Assembly: GCA_028717305.1 (NCBI GenBank)
Contig: JAQUOC010000028.1
Coordinates: 1-13,900, forward strand
DNA length: 13,900 bases
Reading direction: 5' to 3'
Source: Dehalococcoidales bacterium
GTDB taxonomy: Bacteria; Chloroflexota; Dehalococcoidia; Dehalococcoidales; UBA5760
Positions within the stretch are counted from its first letter, which is position 1. Each line of letters opens with the position of its first letter. Under the pieces are notes generated by a model. It saw nothing but the letters and a program-made list of their open reading frames with translations, had not been told where the DNA came from and did not search any database. Positions 1-7,218 of the stretch are shown piece after piece. The position numbers and the translations under genes are program-made.

Positions 1-1510
1 CGGCTATTCTAGGGAGGTCATCGGGATGTAACATATCCCTGAATAGGTGTTTACCATCCATCAATTCTTCAGCGGTATAGCCCAGCAGGCCGTACACGTT
101 GGGGGAGACATACTCGATGGGCCAGCCATCGGTGGCAAACCATCGGAAGACGACAGTGGGGCCGCTGACAAACAGTGCGCGCTCCTGTTTCAACTCCTCC
201 TCCATCCCCTTCCGCTCGGTGATATCACGGGCTACCGCCAACATCTGAACGGGTTGATCATCGGGGCCTCGTATTAGGCTGTAATTAATATCCACAGGGA
301 CTGTAGAACCGTCAGCGCGCTTCAACTCAAGCTCGATCGTTTTCGATCCTGCTGTTCCTCCTCTTGTCAAATCGTCTTTTTTGGCCATTTCTTCAGCATA
401 AACCAACATGGCACGCTTAAACGAGGTATCGGTGAAAATCTCCTCCATCTTCTTGCTCTTAGCTTCTTCAATACTGTAACCTAGCAGTTGCTTTACGGAA
501 GGGCTGATATAGATCAGCTCGGTGGGGTTATCGATATCCATGGTCCAAATAACATCCGCCGCATTGTCAGCGAGTAAACGGTATTTCTCTTCACTCTCTC
601 GTAGTTGCTCCACCGCCTTCTTTCGCTCGGTGATATCGCGGCACAGCCCGTAGACGCCAACCGGATCTCCCTGCTCATCTCGAATGGCGTGGGCGGCTAC
701 CTCCGTGATTATTACGGAGCCGTTTTTGTGATAGTACTCCAGTTCCAGATTAAACAGTTCGTTAACAACCTTACCGGTTGCCTTTTCTTTTTCCAGCTCC
801 CGTTGCAGTGTCTCCATAGCTGATTTATAGGATGCCGGGGTAAGCTGCTCCTGTGGGTGCTGTCTCATCCTCTCTTCGGGAGTAAAGCCCAGTATTCTTT
901 CCACGGACGGGCTCACGTATGTGGTCTTCATGTTCAGGTCGGTAGTAAAGACTATGTCGGTCATGTTCTCGGTAAGGAACCGGTATTTGGCTTCGGATTC
1001 CCGAATCGCCTCTTCCGTTTGCTTGCTCTCGGTGATGTCGGTAATATAGCCGAGATAGTGTGTCACTATTCCGGCGCTGTCCCTTATTAACAGAGTATAA
1101 TCATGAACCCATCTGTAACTGCCGTCCTTGCTTCTGATGCGGTATGCTTGCTTAAGATATTCTTTGCCATTTCCATCGCATCGCTCTAATTCTTTTGATA
1201 TATGGGGTATGTCCTCCGGGTGGATTATGTCGCGGTATGATATCCCGCCGCCGGTGAAATCAGCCGGTCTGTAGCCGAATTGGCTCTCGAGGTTTGGGGA
1301 AACGTACTCGACCGGCCAGCCTTTTTCGGCCCGCCACCGTAAGACAACTACCGGCCCTTGCACGAACAACCTCTGTATCTCACCACTCCTGTCTCTTGCT
1401 ATAAACTGGCTCCCAGCTGCTGATGCCTCCAGTCCGGCGATGCACCGGCGCATCGCCTCAATCTCTTGTATCAACTGCCTTTTAGTTTTATTGCTGTCTT
1501 TGTCTTTCAT
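1..1510 (-). CDS. Multi-PAS sensor protein (probable histidine kinase or other signalling output), C-terminus outside window
   Basis: The reading frame is open from ATG at 1510 to the left edge, giving 503 visible residues with no stop. After a short charged, coiled-coil-like start (1-40) come four PAS domains in tandem: about 43-160, 173-294, 306-433 and 443 onward, the last cut off by the edge. Each complete PAS has a YVSPS/YVSPN or YISPS core followed by a (F/Y)GY/GF motif, and each ends in a PAC-like DIT(E)(R/S)K element (residues 158-163, 292-297, 429-434). Short E(S)E.KYR linkers join the domains. No transmembrane segment or signal peptide is visible, so the visible part looks cytoplasmic. 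PAS arrays of this kind usually feed a histidine kinase or diguanylate cyclase, but the output domain is not in view. A CAGG about 6 bases before the ATG is the only ribosome-binding hint. The small membrane protein upstream on the same strand ends 156 bases away. Confidence 0.9.
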   Translation of the reverse strand, partial: MKDKDSNKTKRQLIQEIEAMRRCIAGLEASAAGSQFIARDRSGEIQRLFVQGPVVVLRWRAEKGWPVEYVSPNLESQFGYRPADFTGGGISYRDIIHPEDIPHISKELERCDGNGKEYLKQAYRIRSKDGSYRWVHDYTLLIRDSAGIVTHYLGYITDITESKQTEEAIRESEAKYRFLTENMTDIVFTTDLNMKTTYVSPSVERILGFTPEERMRQHPQEQLTPASYKSAMETLQRELEKEKATGKVVNELFNLELEYYHKNGSVIITEVAAHAIRDEQGDPVGVYGLCRDITERKKAVEQLRESEEKYRLLADNAADVIWTMDIDNPTELIYISPSVKQLLGYSIEEAKSKKMEEIFTDTSFKRAMLVYAEEMAKKDDLTRGGTAGSKTIELELKRADGSTVPVDINYSLIRGPDDQPVQMLAVARDITERKGMEEELKQERALFVSGPTVVFRWFATDGWPIEYVSPNVYGLLGYTAEELMDGKHLFRDMLHPDDLPRIA

Positions 1511-1666
1511 TTCAACCTGAGCATAAACCGCAACTGGAGCAACGATCCACCATAACGGTATTAAGAGAATACCCTAAGTGATGTTGATAAGCGGATACTT
1601 CATCATATGCTATATACTGGAAAAGGCTGGTTGCCTTGGGGATATCATAGGAGCATAGCGCGTGAT

Positions 1667-2005
1667 TTAGGTCTGGGTGTACTCCTTCTTGCCCATAGCG
1701 ACAAATATAATAGCGACTATTCCCAGGGGTAGAATGGGGAACATGGAACAGATTGCGCCTGCCAGCGCAAGCCCCCATTTGTTTCTCCTCCGTGTGATAA
1801 TGCCGGCTACTATGGCTACTATACCTAGAGCGATTAACCCCGGGCCGATACCTTCCAGGAAGACCCCGAATACAGGAAGCATCTCGGCGGTCACTGCCCC
1901 GACGGGAATACTGATAGCCGCCACTACGATGCCGAAGATAACGCCCAGGAAACCACCTATTATCATCAAGATACTCGCCGCCTTTGACTTCCACGTCCTA
2001 TTCAT
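1667..2005 (-). CDS. Small hydrophobic membrane protein, DUF4064-like
   Basis: This encodes 112 residues with a basic start (MNRTWKSK), a long hydrophobic segment at about 9-32, a second at 53-70, then a basic loop (TRRRNKW, 71-77), and one or two more segments at 78-104. The tail is short and polar. The layout suggests three or four membrane spans with glycine-rich helices, resembling the small DUF4064-type proteins; this is a resemblance, not a firm assignment, and no function is known. The frame could begin earlier at 2050, but ATG at 2005 has a strong Shine-Dalgarno (AAGGAGGG at 2021-2014) about 8 bases upstream, which decides the start. A promoter lies 60-90 bases upstream. The gene may be cotranscribed with the PAS sensor behind it, and membrane sensing by the pair is speculation. 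The longer minus-strand frame over the same bases in another register (1512-1994) has no such support. Confidence 0.75.
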   Translation of the reverse strand: MNRTWKSKAASILMIIGGFLGVIFGIVVAAISIPVGAVTAEMLPVFGVFLEGIGPGLIALGIVAIVAGIITRRRNKWGLALAGAICSMFPILPLGIVAIIFVAMGKKEYTQT

Positions 2006-2067
2006 ATATGTAGCCCTCCTTATATCTGCTATTCTCAATGGGACAGGCACGTCGGCTTTCAGTCACT

Positions 2068-2095
2068 ATTATAATATATCCCGGCTGTATTACAA
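2068..2095 (-). promoter_or_regulatory. Predicted sigma-70-type promoter for the small membrane protein
   Basis: Read on the minus strand, TTGTAA (2095-2090) is followed after 16 bases by a perfect TATAAT (2073-2068). Transcription would start near 2061, leaving a leader of about 55 bases that contains the strong Shine-Dalgarno. The direct-repeat box at 2109-2137 sits directly upstream of the -35 element, a usual place for an activator. Confidence 0.55.
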
Positions 2096-2108
2096 GTCAT
2101 TTTACCGG

Positions 2109-2137
2109 TATTTAGAAAATGTTTAGATTTTGAAACT
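2109..2137. promoter_or_regulatory. Direct-repeat box with 11-base period (response-regulator-type site), copy 1
   Basis: The sequence reads TATTTAG-AAAA-TGTTTAG, followed at the same spacing by ATTT and a looser TGAAACT. Bases 2111-2126 are identical to 13453-13468 in the other large divergent intergenic region. Seven-base repeats separated by four A-rich bases match the architecture of PhoB/OmpR-family sites such as the E. coli Pho box. The regulator and which flanking gene it serves are unknown; the box adjoins the minus-strand promoter at 2068-2095. Confidence 0.45.
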
Positions 2138-2280
2138 GGGAGTGAGGGGACCATAGTCCGTTAGAATACCCCGGATGTACGTCACTGCAGACTGTGCGCG
2201 GCCTGATTCGGTCTGGCCTCATAAAGTTCGTGTCGTTTTCTCTGCCCGTCTGTTTGTTTTACGTTCTCCCCTTTCGGATA

Positions 2281-2289
2281 TGCTAATAT
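2281..2289 (+). promoter_or_regulatory. Possible extended -10 element before the VTT gene
   Basis: TGCTAATAT fits an extended -10 (TGn plus TAATAT). No good -35 hexamer lies 16-18 bases upstream. Transcription would begin near 2296, only a few bases before ATG 2299. If the element is real, translation is either leaderless from 2299 or starts at ATG 2362, which has a Shine-Dalgarno. Confidence 0.3.
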
Positions 2290-2361
2290 AGAGACCAAAT
2301 GCGCAGTATATTTAGCCGCGATAGGCAGCCCGGTGAGAAGAGGGACTGGCTGGGGACAGTG

Positions 2362-2916
2362 ATGAAAGGGAAAGTCCTTCCCATTCTGGGTATCGCCACG
2401 GTGGTTTTCATTACGGTCGCCATCATCCGGTATCGAGACAGCATTACCGAACTCGGTGCTTTAAGCTACCCCGGTATTTTCCTGGGCAGCATGCTCTGGA
2501 ACTCTACAGTTCTGGTCCCTATCCCCAGCTTCTGGATCTATTTCGGTCTCGGTACCATTCCTTGTCTGCATCCCGCCCTTATCGGACTGGCCGGAGGTAG
2601 CGGTGCTGCCGTTGGTGAGCTGACCAGCTACATGGCGGGGTACAGCGGCCGAGCAATTCTGAAGCTGGACAAGAGGAAGGCCTACGAACGGGTACAAAGG
2701 TGGATAAGGAAGTGGGGCTTTTGGGTTATCTTCGGTTTTAACCTGGTGCCCGTCTTTCCCTTTGACCTCTTTGGGATAGCGGCCGGTGCCCTGCGCTTTC
2801 CTCTGTGGAAGTTCTACCTGGCCTGCTTGGCGGGGAGGACGCTGGCCTACGGAGCGATAGCCTTTGCCGGTGCTCAGGGATGGATACCACCCCTATCTTT
2901 TCTTAATCCCCCATAA
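2362..2916 (+). CDS. DedA/VTT-family (SNARE-associated) membrane protein
   Basis: This encodes 184 residues from the chosen ATG. The first hydrophobic helix is at 5-23. The VTT-type core follows: a hydrophobic re-entrant-like stretch (VLVPIPSFWIYFGLGTIP, 50-67), the glycine/acid motif GAAVGELTSYMAGYSGR (81-97), an amphipathic basic linker (RKAYERVQRWIRKWG), then FGFNLVPVFPFDLFGIAAG (124-142) and a final hydrophobic region. In DedA proteins these motifs belong to half-channel elements linked to proton-coupled or lipid (undecaprenyl phosphate, phospholipid) flipping; the substrate here cannot be read. The family motif usually has Arg in the F..R..P segment, and here Asn stands in that place (FNLVP). 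The frame extends upstream to ATG 2299 (205 residues), but that ATG has no Shine-Dalgarno, whereas ATG 2362 has GGGGA five bases before it and gives the usual short N-terminus. The last 24 bases overlap the end of the convergent transporter gene. Confidence 0.8.
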   Translation: MKGKVLPILGIATVVFITVAIIRYRDSITELGALSYPGIFLGSMLWNSTVLVPIPSFWIYFGLGTIPCLHPALIGLAGGSGAAVGELTSYMAGYSGRAILKLDKRKAYERVQRWIRKWGFWVIFGFNLVPVFPFDLFGIAAGALRFPLWKFYLACLAGRTLAYGAIAFAGAQGWIPPLSFLNPP

Positions 2917-4173
2917 CAGGGTTGAGCTGGCAATGAGAGATATGACTGCGGCCAGCAGCATGGCCGAGTAGCCCGAGCCGGGGCTGCGGATGTTAAAGAA
3001 GTCGATCATCGGTCCGTTCAAGCGGGCCAGTGCCGAGCCGCCGGCAGTAGCCAGGTTAGTCAGACCGATGTATTGCCCGGCTTTCTCCTTGGGTACCAGG
3101 TCTACCGCCAGAGCCCAGTTGCTGCTCATCAGGCCGCCGAAGCCAATCCCCATCAGGACGGAGGCAAGCAGCATCAGGTGGTAGCTGTGAAAGAAGAACA
3201 GGAGCCCGATTCCTGCCGTACCGATGATTCCCGATATAAGGGCGACCGGTCTCCTGCCCAGCCTGTCCGAGAGACGGCCGGCGAGGTATGTTGTTGCCAG
3301 CATACAGCCACCGGAGACCAGGATAAAATTACCCATTACCGCAGCAGGATTAGGAACACCGGCGACATCACGGAAAAAATATAAACCGAACACCTGGAAG
3401 GTGGTCAGAGGGATAACAAAAAGGAGGCGGACGAGCAGGAAACGGATATAGTCGGGGTTTGCTCTGGTATCGATCCGGAAACTTCTCGTCAGTGTGGTCA
3501 GGAAAGGTAACCTGGGGCCACCGGCTCCGGGTGGCTCCTTAACCTTCATGATGGTAAAGACCATGGTACCCAGGAAGACGGCAGCCAGTGCGCCCAGGCT
3601 CAACCATAGCCACTGGCTGCCCGGTCCGGGAGAGTAGCGGTTCATTAGCTGGCCTACCAACCAGACGAAGGTGAACCCACCCACTACATCGACCAGGTTT
3701 TTTACTCCTGAAGCAAGCCCTCTTTTATCTGCCGGCACCAGGTCGGGAATAAAGGCTTGATACGGACCCAGCGCGGTATTGGCACTAACCTGCATCAGGT
3801 AATAGATGGCAAAGAGGGCGGCTAAGCTACCGGCGAGACCTATGCCGGGCAGGAACGACAGCGTCAGTATACCACCGGCAAGAATGAAAGGCCGCCGCCG
3901 TCCCCACCCTGACCCGGAGCGGTCGCTGGCCATTCCGGCAATCGGCTGGACGGCTATCGCCAGGAGCAGACCGGTAAAAGTGAGCAGCCCGAGGCAGGTC
4001 GCCTTTTGTGATTCGGGGACGAATTCCATTATCCTGAGCGGCAGGATGATGCTGTGCAGGCTGCTCCAGAGAGCCGTCGTGGCGAGGCCGAAGATGGTGA
4101 TCCTGACACAGTCAAACGGACGAAACTCCCTGGCGTTAGCAGCGGGGTCGATATTGTTCCCTTGCCTTCCCAC
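2893..4173 (-). CDS. Major facilitator superfamily transporter (GPH/SLC45-like)
   Basis: This encodes 426 residues with the pattern of a 12-helix MFS carrier. The motif A loop between helices 2 and 3 is G-M-A-S-D-R (80-85) followed by G-W-G-R-R-R (89-94), an expanded form seen in sugar/cation symporter-like MFS proteins. The equivalent C-half loop is GRLSDRLGRRPV (299-310). The two halves also share an internal repeat, PDLVPADKRGLASG..N (143-159) and VDLVPKEKAGQYIGLTN (357-373), consistent with the MFS pseudo-symmetry. The substrate cannot be told. The start is uncertain: GTG at 4173 is the first in-frame start and has no clear Shine-Dalgarno, and no ATG lies near the beginning. It follows pabC on the same strand after 65 bases with no evident terminator, so it may be a fourth gene of the pab unit. 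Its 3' end overlaps the convergent VTT gene. Confidence 0.85.
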   Translation of the reverse strand: MGRQGNNIDPAANAREFRPFDCVRITIFGLATTALWSSLHSIILPLRIMEFVPESQKATCLGLLTFTGLLLAIAVQPIAGMASDRSGSGWGRRRPFILAGGILTLSFLPGIGLAGSLAALFAIYYLMQVSANTALGPYQAFIPDLVPADKRGLASGVKNLVDVVGGFTFVWLVGQLMNRYSPGPGSQWLWLSLGALAAVFLGTMVFTIMKVKEPPGAGGPRLPFLTTLTRSFRIDTRANPDYIRFLLVRLLFVIPLTTFQVFGLYFFRDVAGVPNPAAVMGNFILVSGGCMLATTYLAGRLSDRLGRRPVALISGIIGTAGIGLLFFFHSYHLMLLASVLMGIGFGGLMSSNWALAVDLVPKEKAGQYIGLTNLATAGGSALARLNGPMIDFFNIRSPGSGYSAMLLAAVISLIASSTLLWGIKKR

Positions 4174-4238
4174 GCCATAGATTAAAGCACAGTAACGTTA
4201 GAGATAAAAGCACCGGATGTACCATATTTAGATTAAAT

Positions 4239-5090
4239 TCAGCCGGTGAGTACCAGCTCCCGGTATTCCGTAAGTATTCTCTGGCTGAGAGCCCCCGGCC
4301 TCCCCGAGGCAACGGGCTTCCCTTCTATCTCAGTAAGGGGCATCACCTCGATGAGTGAGTTGGTCAGAAAGGCTTCCTGAGACTGGAAAAGCTCAATCGG
4401 TCTGATGTCCTCTTCAAGCACACTGATACCCAGCTTACCGGCCAGCTCCAGGATCACGCTCCGGGTAATTCCGGGAAGAATGCCACTCCCTTCCCCCGGT
4501 GTTCTCAGTATCCCCTCGCTTACCAGAAAGATGTTGCTCATGCTGGCCTCGGCAAGAAATCCTCTGTCATTGAGACAGATGGCTTCGTCACACCCCTTTT
4601 CTCTGGCCTGCTGCCTGGCGAGGAGGCTTTCCAGGTAACTGGCTGATTTCAGTCCGGACAGAGGGGACTGGCTGTTGCGGCGGATAGATGAGATAACTGC
4701 CCGGAAGCCTCTCCGGTAGACCTCTTGAGGGTAGGGTTGATAGAGCTCTGCCATTACCAGTATCGTGGGCTTACGGCATGTTTTGGGATTGGGGTACATT
4801 TCCCCCTCGCCGGCAGAGATGGTGACGCGGATGCGGGCATTGCTGAGCCGGTTAGCCTCGAGAGTTTCTCTTATCGCATCTCTCAGCTCTGATATTATGA
4901 CCGGTATCCCCAGTAATTCGGCGGAACGGCTCAGACGGCTTAAGTGGCTCTCCAGACAGAACACCTGCCCCTCATAGGAGCGCATGGTCTCGAAGAGGCC
5001 GGCTCCGTAGAGAAAACCGTAGTCCAGAGCGGATACATTAGCCCGGCTGCGGGGTACCAGAGAACCATTCAGGAAGACGACATTACTCAC
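4239..5090 (-). CDS. pabC: Class IV PLP aminotransferase, probable 4-amino-4-deoxychorismate lyase
   Basis: The 283-residue protein is a fold-type IV PLP enzyme. It has the N-terminal LDYGFLYGAGLFETMR segment (22-37), the probable Schiff-base lysine K148 in GLKSASYLESLL, the acid in FLAEASMSNIFLV (E181), and the phosphate-loop region GILPGITRSVI (203-213). Branched-chain and D-amino-acid aminotransferases share this fold, so the family alone does not fix the reaction. The neighbours do: it directly follows pabB and pabA, which make aminodeoxychorismate, and the lyase would release pyruvate to give p-aminobenzoate. The SYLESLLAR segment after K148 is also more lyase-like than the YVNS usual in branched-chain enzymes. 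The start is GTG at 5090, with AGGGAG about 8 bases upstream and an 8-base overlap with the end of pabA, implying translational coupling. The nearby ATG at 5083 is out of frame. Confidence 0.88.
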   Translation of the reverse strand: MSNVVFLNGSLVPRSRANVSALDYGFLYGAGLFETMRSYEGQVFCLESHLSRLSRSAELLGIPVIISELRDAIRETLEANRLSNARIRVTISAGEGEMYPNPKTCRKPTILVMAELYQPYPQEVYRRGFRAVISSIRRNSQSPLSGLKSASYLESLLARQQAREKGCDEAICLNDRGFLAEASMSNIFLVSEGILRTPGEGSGILPGITRSVILELAGKLGISVLEEDIRPIELFQSQEAFLTNSLIEVMPLTEIEGKPVASGRPGALSQRILTEYRELVLTG

Positions 5091-5682
5091 CGGTCTGCTC
5101 CCTGGTCCAGCTCGGCTGTGAGAAGCTGAGGAAGTTCTTCAGTATGTCGTGGCCGGCATCGGTCATTATTGACTCCGGGTGAAACTGTACCCCTTCAACG
5201 GCATATTCTTTGTGCCGGATTCCCATTACTACCCCGTCGCCGGTCATTGCGGTCAGTTCTAGCGCCGTAGGGAGTGTAGGCTCTTTTATTACCAGGGAGT
5301 GGTAACGGCCTGCCTCGAATGGTCGGGGCAGACCCTGGTATATCGTCCTGCCGTCATGGTAGATCAGGGAGCTCTTACCGTGTGTGGGAATAGGGGCATT
5401 GATGACCTGGGCGCCATAGGCATACCCGATACACTGGTGGCCCAGGCAGACACCGAGGATGGGAGTAGCTCCGGCGAAGCGGCGTATAACATCGTTGGAG
5501 ATTCCCGCATCGAGTGGCGTACCGGGTCCCGGGGAGATGATAATGTGGGAGGGGCCAAGGTCCTCGATTTGTTCCAGGGTTACCCGGTCATTTCGGTAGA
5601 CCAGTGGTTCCCATCCCAGTTCACCCAGGTACTGGGCGAGATTGTAAACAAATGAATCGTAGTTATCGATTACTATAATCAT
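5083..5682 (-). CDS. pabA: Glutamine amidotransferase subunit of aminodeoxychorismate synthase
   Basis: The 199-residue class I amidotransferase supplies ammonia from glutamine to PabB. Visible landmarks are the N-terminal DNYDSFVYNL, the oxyanion-strand motif SPGPGTP (50-56), the nucleophile elbow GVCLGHQ with C79, RYHSLV (126-131), and the catalytic His/Glu pair in QFHPES (H168, E170). TrpG has the same motifs and one subunit can serve both pathways in some bacteria. The assignment to p-aminobenzoate synthesis comes from the adjoining PabB, which has the PIKGT signature; dual use cannot be excluded because no trp genes are in view. The ATG at 5682 lies inside the end of pabB (20-base overlap), with only a weak purine run before it, so coupling to pabB translation is likely. 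Confidence 0.93.
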   Translation of the reverse strand: MIIVIDNYDSFVYNLAQYLGELGWEPLVYRNDRVTLEQIEDLGPSHIIISPGPGTPLDAGISNDVIRRFAGATPILGVCLGHQCIGYAYGAQVINAPIPTHGKSSLIYHDGRTIYQGLPRPFEAGRYHSLVIKEPTLPTALELTAMTGDGVVMGIRHKEYAVEGVQFHPESIMTDAGHDILKNFLSFSQPSWTREQTGE

Positions 5683-7150
5683 GTTCGTCTTCAGTTCCCT
5701 CAGTTGTGGTCTTGTTTAAGGCGTCAATCAGCGCTCTTGCCTTATCCAGCGTTTCCTGATACTCGGCATCAGGGTCGGAATCATAGACAACGGCGCCGCC
5801 CACCTGGAAGTAGGATTTGTTGCCTTTAACCAGAAAGGTGCGAATGGCAATATTGAGATCAAGGTCGCCGTTAAAGCTCAGATAGCCGATATTACCGGTA
5901 TAGGGACCCCTTTTGGTCGGCTCCAGTTCGTCGATAATCTCCATTGATCGTATCTTGGGGGCTCCTGTTATGGAACCGCCGGGGAAGGTAGCTTTAATCA
6001 GGTCGATGCCGTTCTTACCCTCACTGAGCCTGCCTTCCACGGTAGAGGTAAGGTGAAATACGGTAGGGAATATCTCCAGTATCACCAGTTCGGTCACCTT
6101 GACGGTGCCGAAACGGCATACGCGGCCCAGGTCGTTTCTCTCTAAGTCGACAATCATGATGTTCTCGGCTCGCTCCTTTGTGCTGTTGAGAAGCTCTATC
6201 GCTAATGACCTGTCTTCCTCGGGGGTCTTTCCTCTCGGTCGGGTGCCTTTGATGGGACGCGTCTCGACTTGGTCTCCTCTCAGACGAAGAAATCTCTCCG
6301 GTGAGGCGCTTACCACGGTGATCTCGTCAAAGCCGAGATAGCAGGCGAATGGCGCCGGGTTTATCCGCCGTAACCGTTGGTATAGCTCATACGGGGTGAA
6401 GCAAAGCTCGGCCTCGAAGCGCTGGGAGAGATTGACCTCGAAGATATCGCCGGCGATGATATACTGCCGGGCTTTCTCAACTGCCTTGATGTATTCCGGA
6501 CGAGTGAACCCGCCCTTGAGCTTCACTGTCTCGGTAGAGGCGGATGTAGTTATCGTAGTCGGCTCGTGTCCGGGGTCCGGTGCCTTGGCCAGCTTGGCCT
6601 TTACTTCACTGAGTCGTGCGGTGGCCCTTTTTCTTCTTTCCCCCTCTATCAGTTCCGGAAAGCCGGTTGAGACGATATAAGCCTTGCCCCTCAGGTTGTC
6701 AAATGCCAGGACCAGGTCGTAGAAGCCGAAGTAGCATTCGGGCAGCTCGAGGTCATCGACGGCGGTCCCGGGCAGCCGCTCAATAAAATGACGGAGGTCG
6801 TAGCTTAAGTAGCCGACGGCGCCGCCGGTGAATGGTACCGGTGAGGGGCAGGAGTCCAGCCGATACACTTCCAGTAGATTACTCAGTATGTCAAAGGGGC
6901 TGCCGCTCAGTTTGCTCTTTTCGGCTCCCCGGTGGAGTGTAGTCTCGGTACCACGGCTGCTCATTACCAGAAAAGGGTTTGAGCCGATAAAGGAATAGCG
7001 CCCCAGTTTATGCGGATCCATCCCGCTGTCCAGAAAGAAGCTGAGCTCCTCGTTCCTGAAGAGCTCGAAGGTATCAGGCATTGATGATTTCAGTTCCACT
7101 TCTTCTATCAGTGGGTGGCGAGAAGCTTTAATCTGAACGTAAGACGTCAT
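5663..7150 (-). CDS. pabB: Aminodeoxychorismate synthase component I
   Basis: The 495-residue chorismate-utilising enzyme converts chorismate plus ammonia to 4-amino-4-deoxychorismate, the first step from chorismate toward the p-aminobenzoate part of folate. It has an N-terminal domain with FLDSG and RYSFIGSNP (39-59), GGAVGYLSYD (109-118), and the C-terminal catalytic domain from about 215. Catalytic-domain motifs are EVNLSQRF (238-245), PIKGTRPRG (299-307), the metal-site segment MIVDLERNDLGRV (332-344), PGGSITGAPKIR (390-401) and a DAEYQETLDKARA tail. The lysine at 301 in PIKGT is the residue that separates PabB from TrpE, where the motif is PIAGT; this makes PabB the firm choice over anthranilate synthase. 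The ATG at 7150 has no good Shine-Dalgarno. A predicted promoter lies just upstream, divergent from prfA. Confidence 0.94.
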   Translation of the reverse strand: MTSYVQIKASRHPLIEEVELKSSMPDTFELFRNEELSFFLDSGMDPHKLGRYSFIGSNPFLVMSSRGTETTLHRGAEKSKLSGSPFDILSNLLEVYRLDSCPSPVPFTGGAVGYLSYDLRHFIERLPGTAVDDLELPECYFGFYDLVLAFDNLRGKAYIVSTGFPELIEGERRKRATARLSEVKAKLAKAPDPGHEPTTITTSASTETVKLKGGFTRPEYIKAVEKARQYIIAGDIFEVNLSQRFEAELCFTPYELYQRLRRINPAPFACYLGFDEITVVSASPERFLRLRGDQVETRPIKGTRPRGKTPEEDRSLAIELLNSTKERAENIMIVDLERNDLGRVCRFGTVKVTELVILEIFPTVFHLTSTVEGRLSEGKNGIDLIKATFPGGSITGAPKIRSMEIIDELEPTKRGPYTGNIGYLSFNGDLDLNIAIRTFLVKGNKSYFQVGGAVVYDSDPDAEYQETLDKARALIDALNKTTTEGTEDEHDYSNR

Positions 7151-7189
7151 ATTTGTGCCGGTGGTTTCGCCCTGTCGCTAATTTTCTGC

Positions 7190-7218
7190 ATCATACAACA
7201 GCGGCCGGTACCCGTCAA
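7190..7218 (-). promoter_or_regulatory. Predicted promoter of the pabBAC unit
   Basis: On the minus strand TTGACG (7218-7213) and TATGAT (7195-7190) are separated by exactly 17 bases, a near-consensus sigma-70-type promoter. Transcription would begin near 7183, giving a leader of about 33 bases before pabB. The spacer and the edge of the -35 overlap the left arm of the GGTACCC/GGGTACC inverted repeat. Confidence 0.6.

Larger units (their letters stand above)
2006..2361. other. Divergent intergenic region between the small membrane protein and the DedA/VTT gene
   Basis: This stretch of about 350 bases holds no credible gene. It carries a minus-strand promoter (2068-2095), a direct-repeat box (2109-2137) and a possible plus-strand extended -10 element (2281-2289). 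Between 2140 and 2250 I see only a short hairpin, GGAC-CATA-GTCC (2148-2159), and nothing else I can name. Bases 2299-2361 are in frame with the VTT gene and could be its first 21 codons if the earlier ATG is used. Confidence 0.6.

Noticed and set aside
47..1090. Several plus-strand frames of 70-77 codons
   Set aside because: All are shadows of the multi-PAS gene, whose four PAS domains read continuously on the minus strand.
1557..1573. Inverted repeat GGTATT-AAGAG-AATACC
   Set aside because: A six-base AT-rich stem without a T tail; it could be chance and has no clear role.
1623..1637. Hairpin AAGGC-TGGTT-GCCTT followed on the minus strand by a short T run
   Set aside because: The stem is only five pairs and the tail has few T residues, too weak to call a terminator behind the small membrane gene.
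1512..1994. Minus-strand frame of 160 codons overlapping the small membrane protein
   Set aside because: It lies in another register over the same bases, its product is rich in Arg, Ser, Tyr and His with no domain pattern, and the other frame has a strong ribosome binding site and a coherent membrane-protein pattern.
1677..2126. Plus-strand frame of 149 codons
   Set aside because: It is the complement of the small membrane protein and its promoter region and has no ribosome binding site or recognisable domain.
4225..4242. Possible third repeat box, TATTTAG-ATTA-AATTCAG
   Set aside because: The second half-site matches poorly, it overlaps the end of pabC, and it is not in a promoter region like the other two copies.
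5663..7150. Anthranilate synthase (TrpE) as an alternative for the chorismate enzyme
   Set aside because: The PIKGT motif with Lys301 is the PabB form; TrpE has PIAGT. The pabC-like gene next door agrees.
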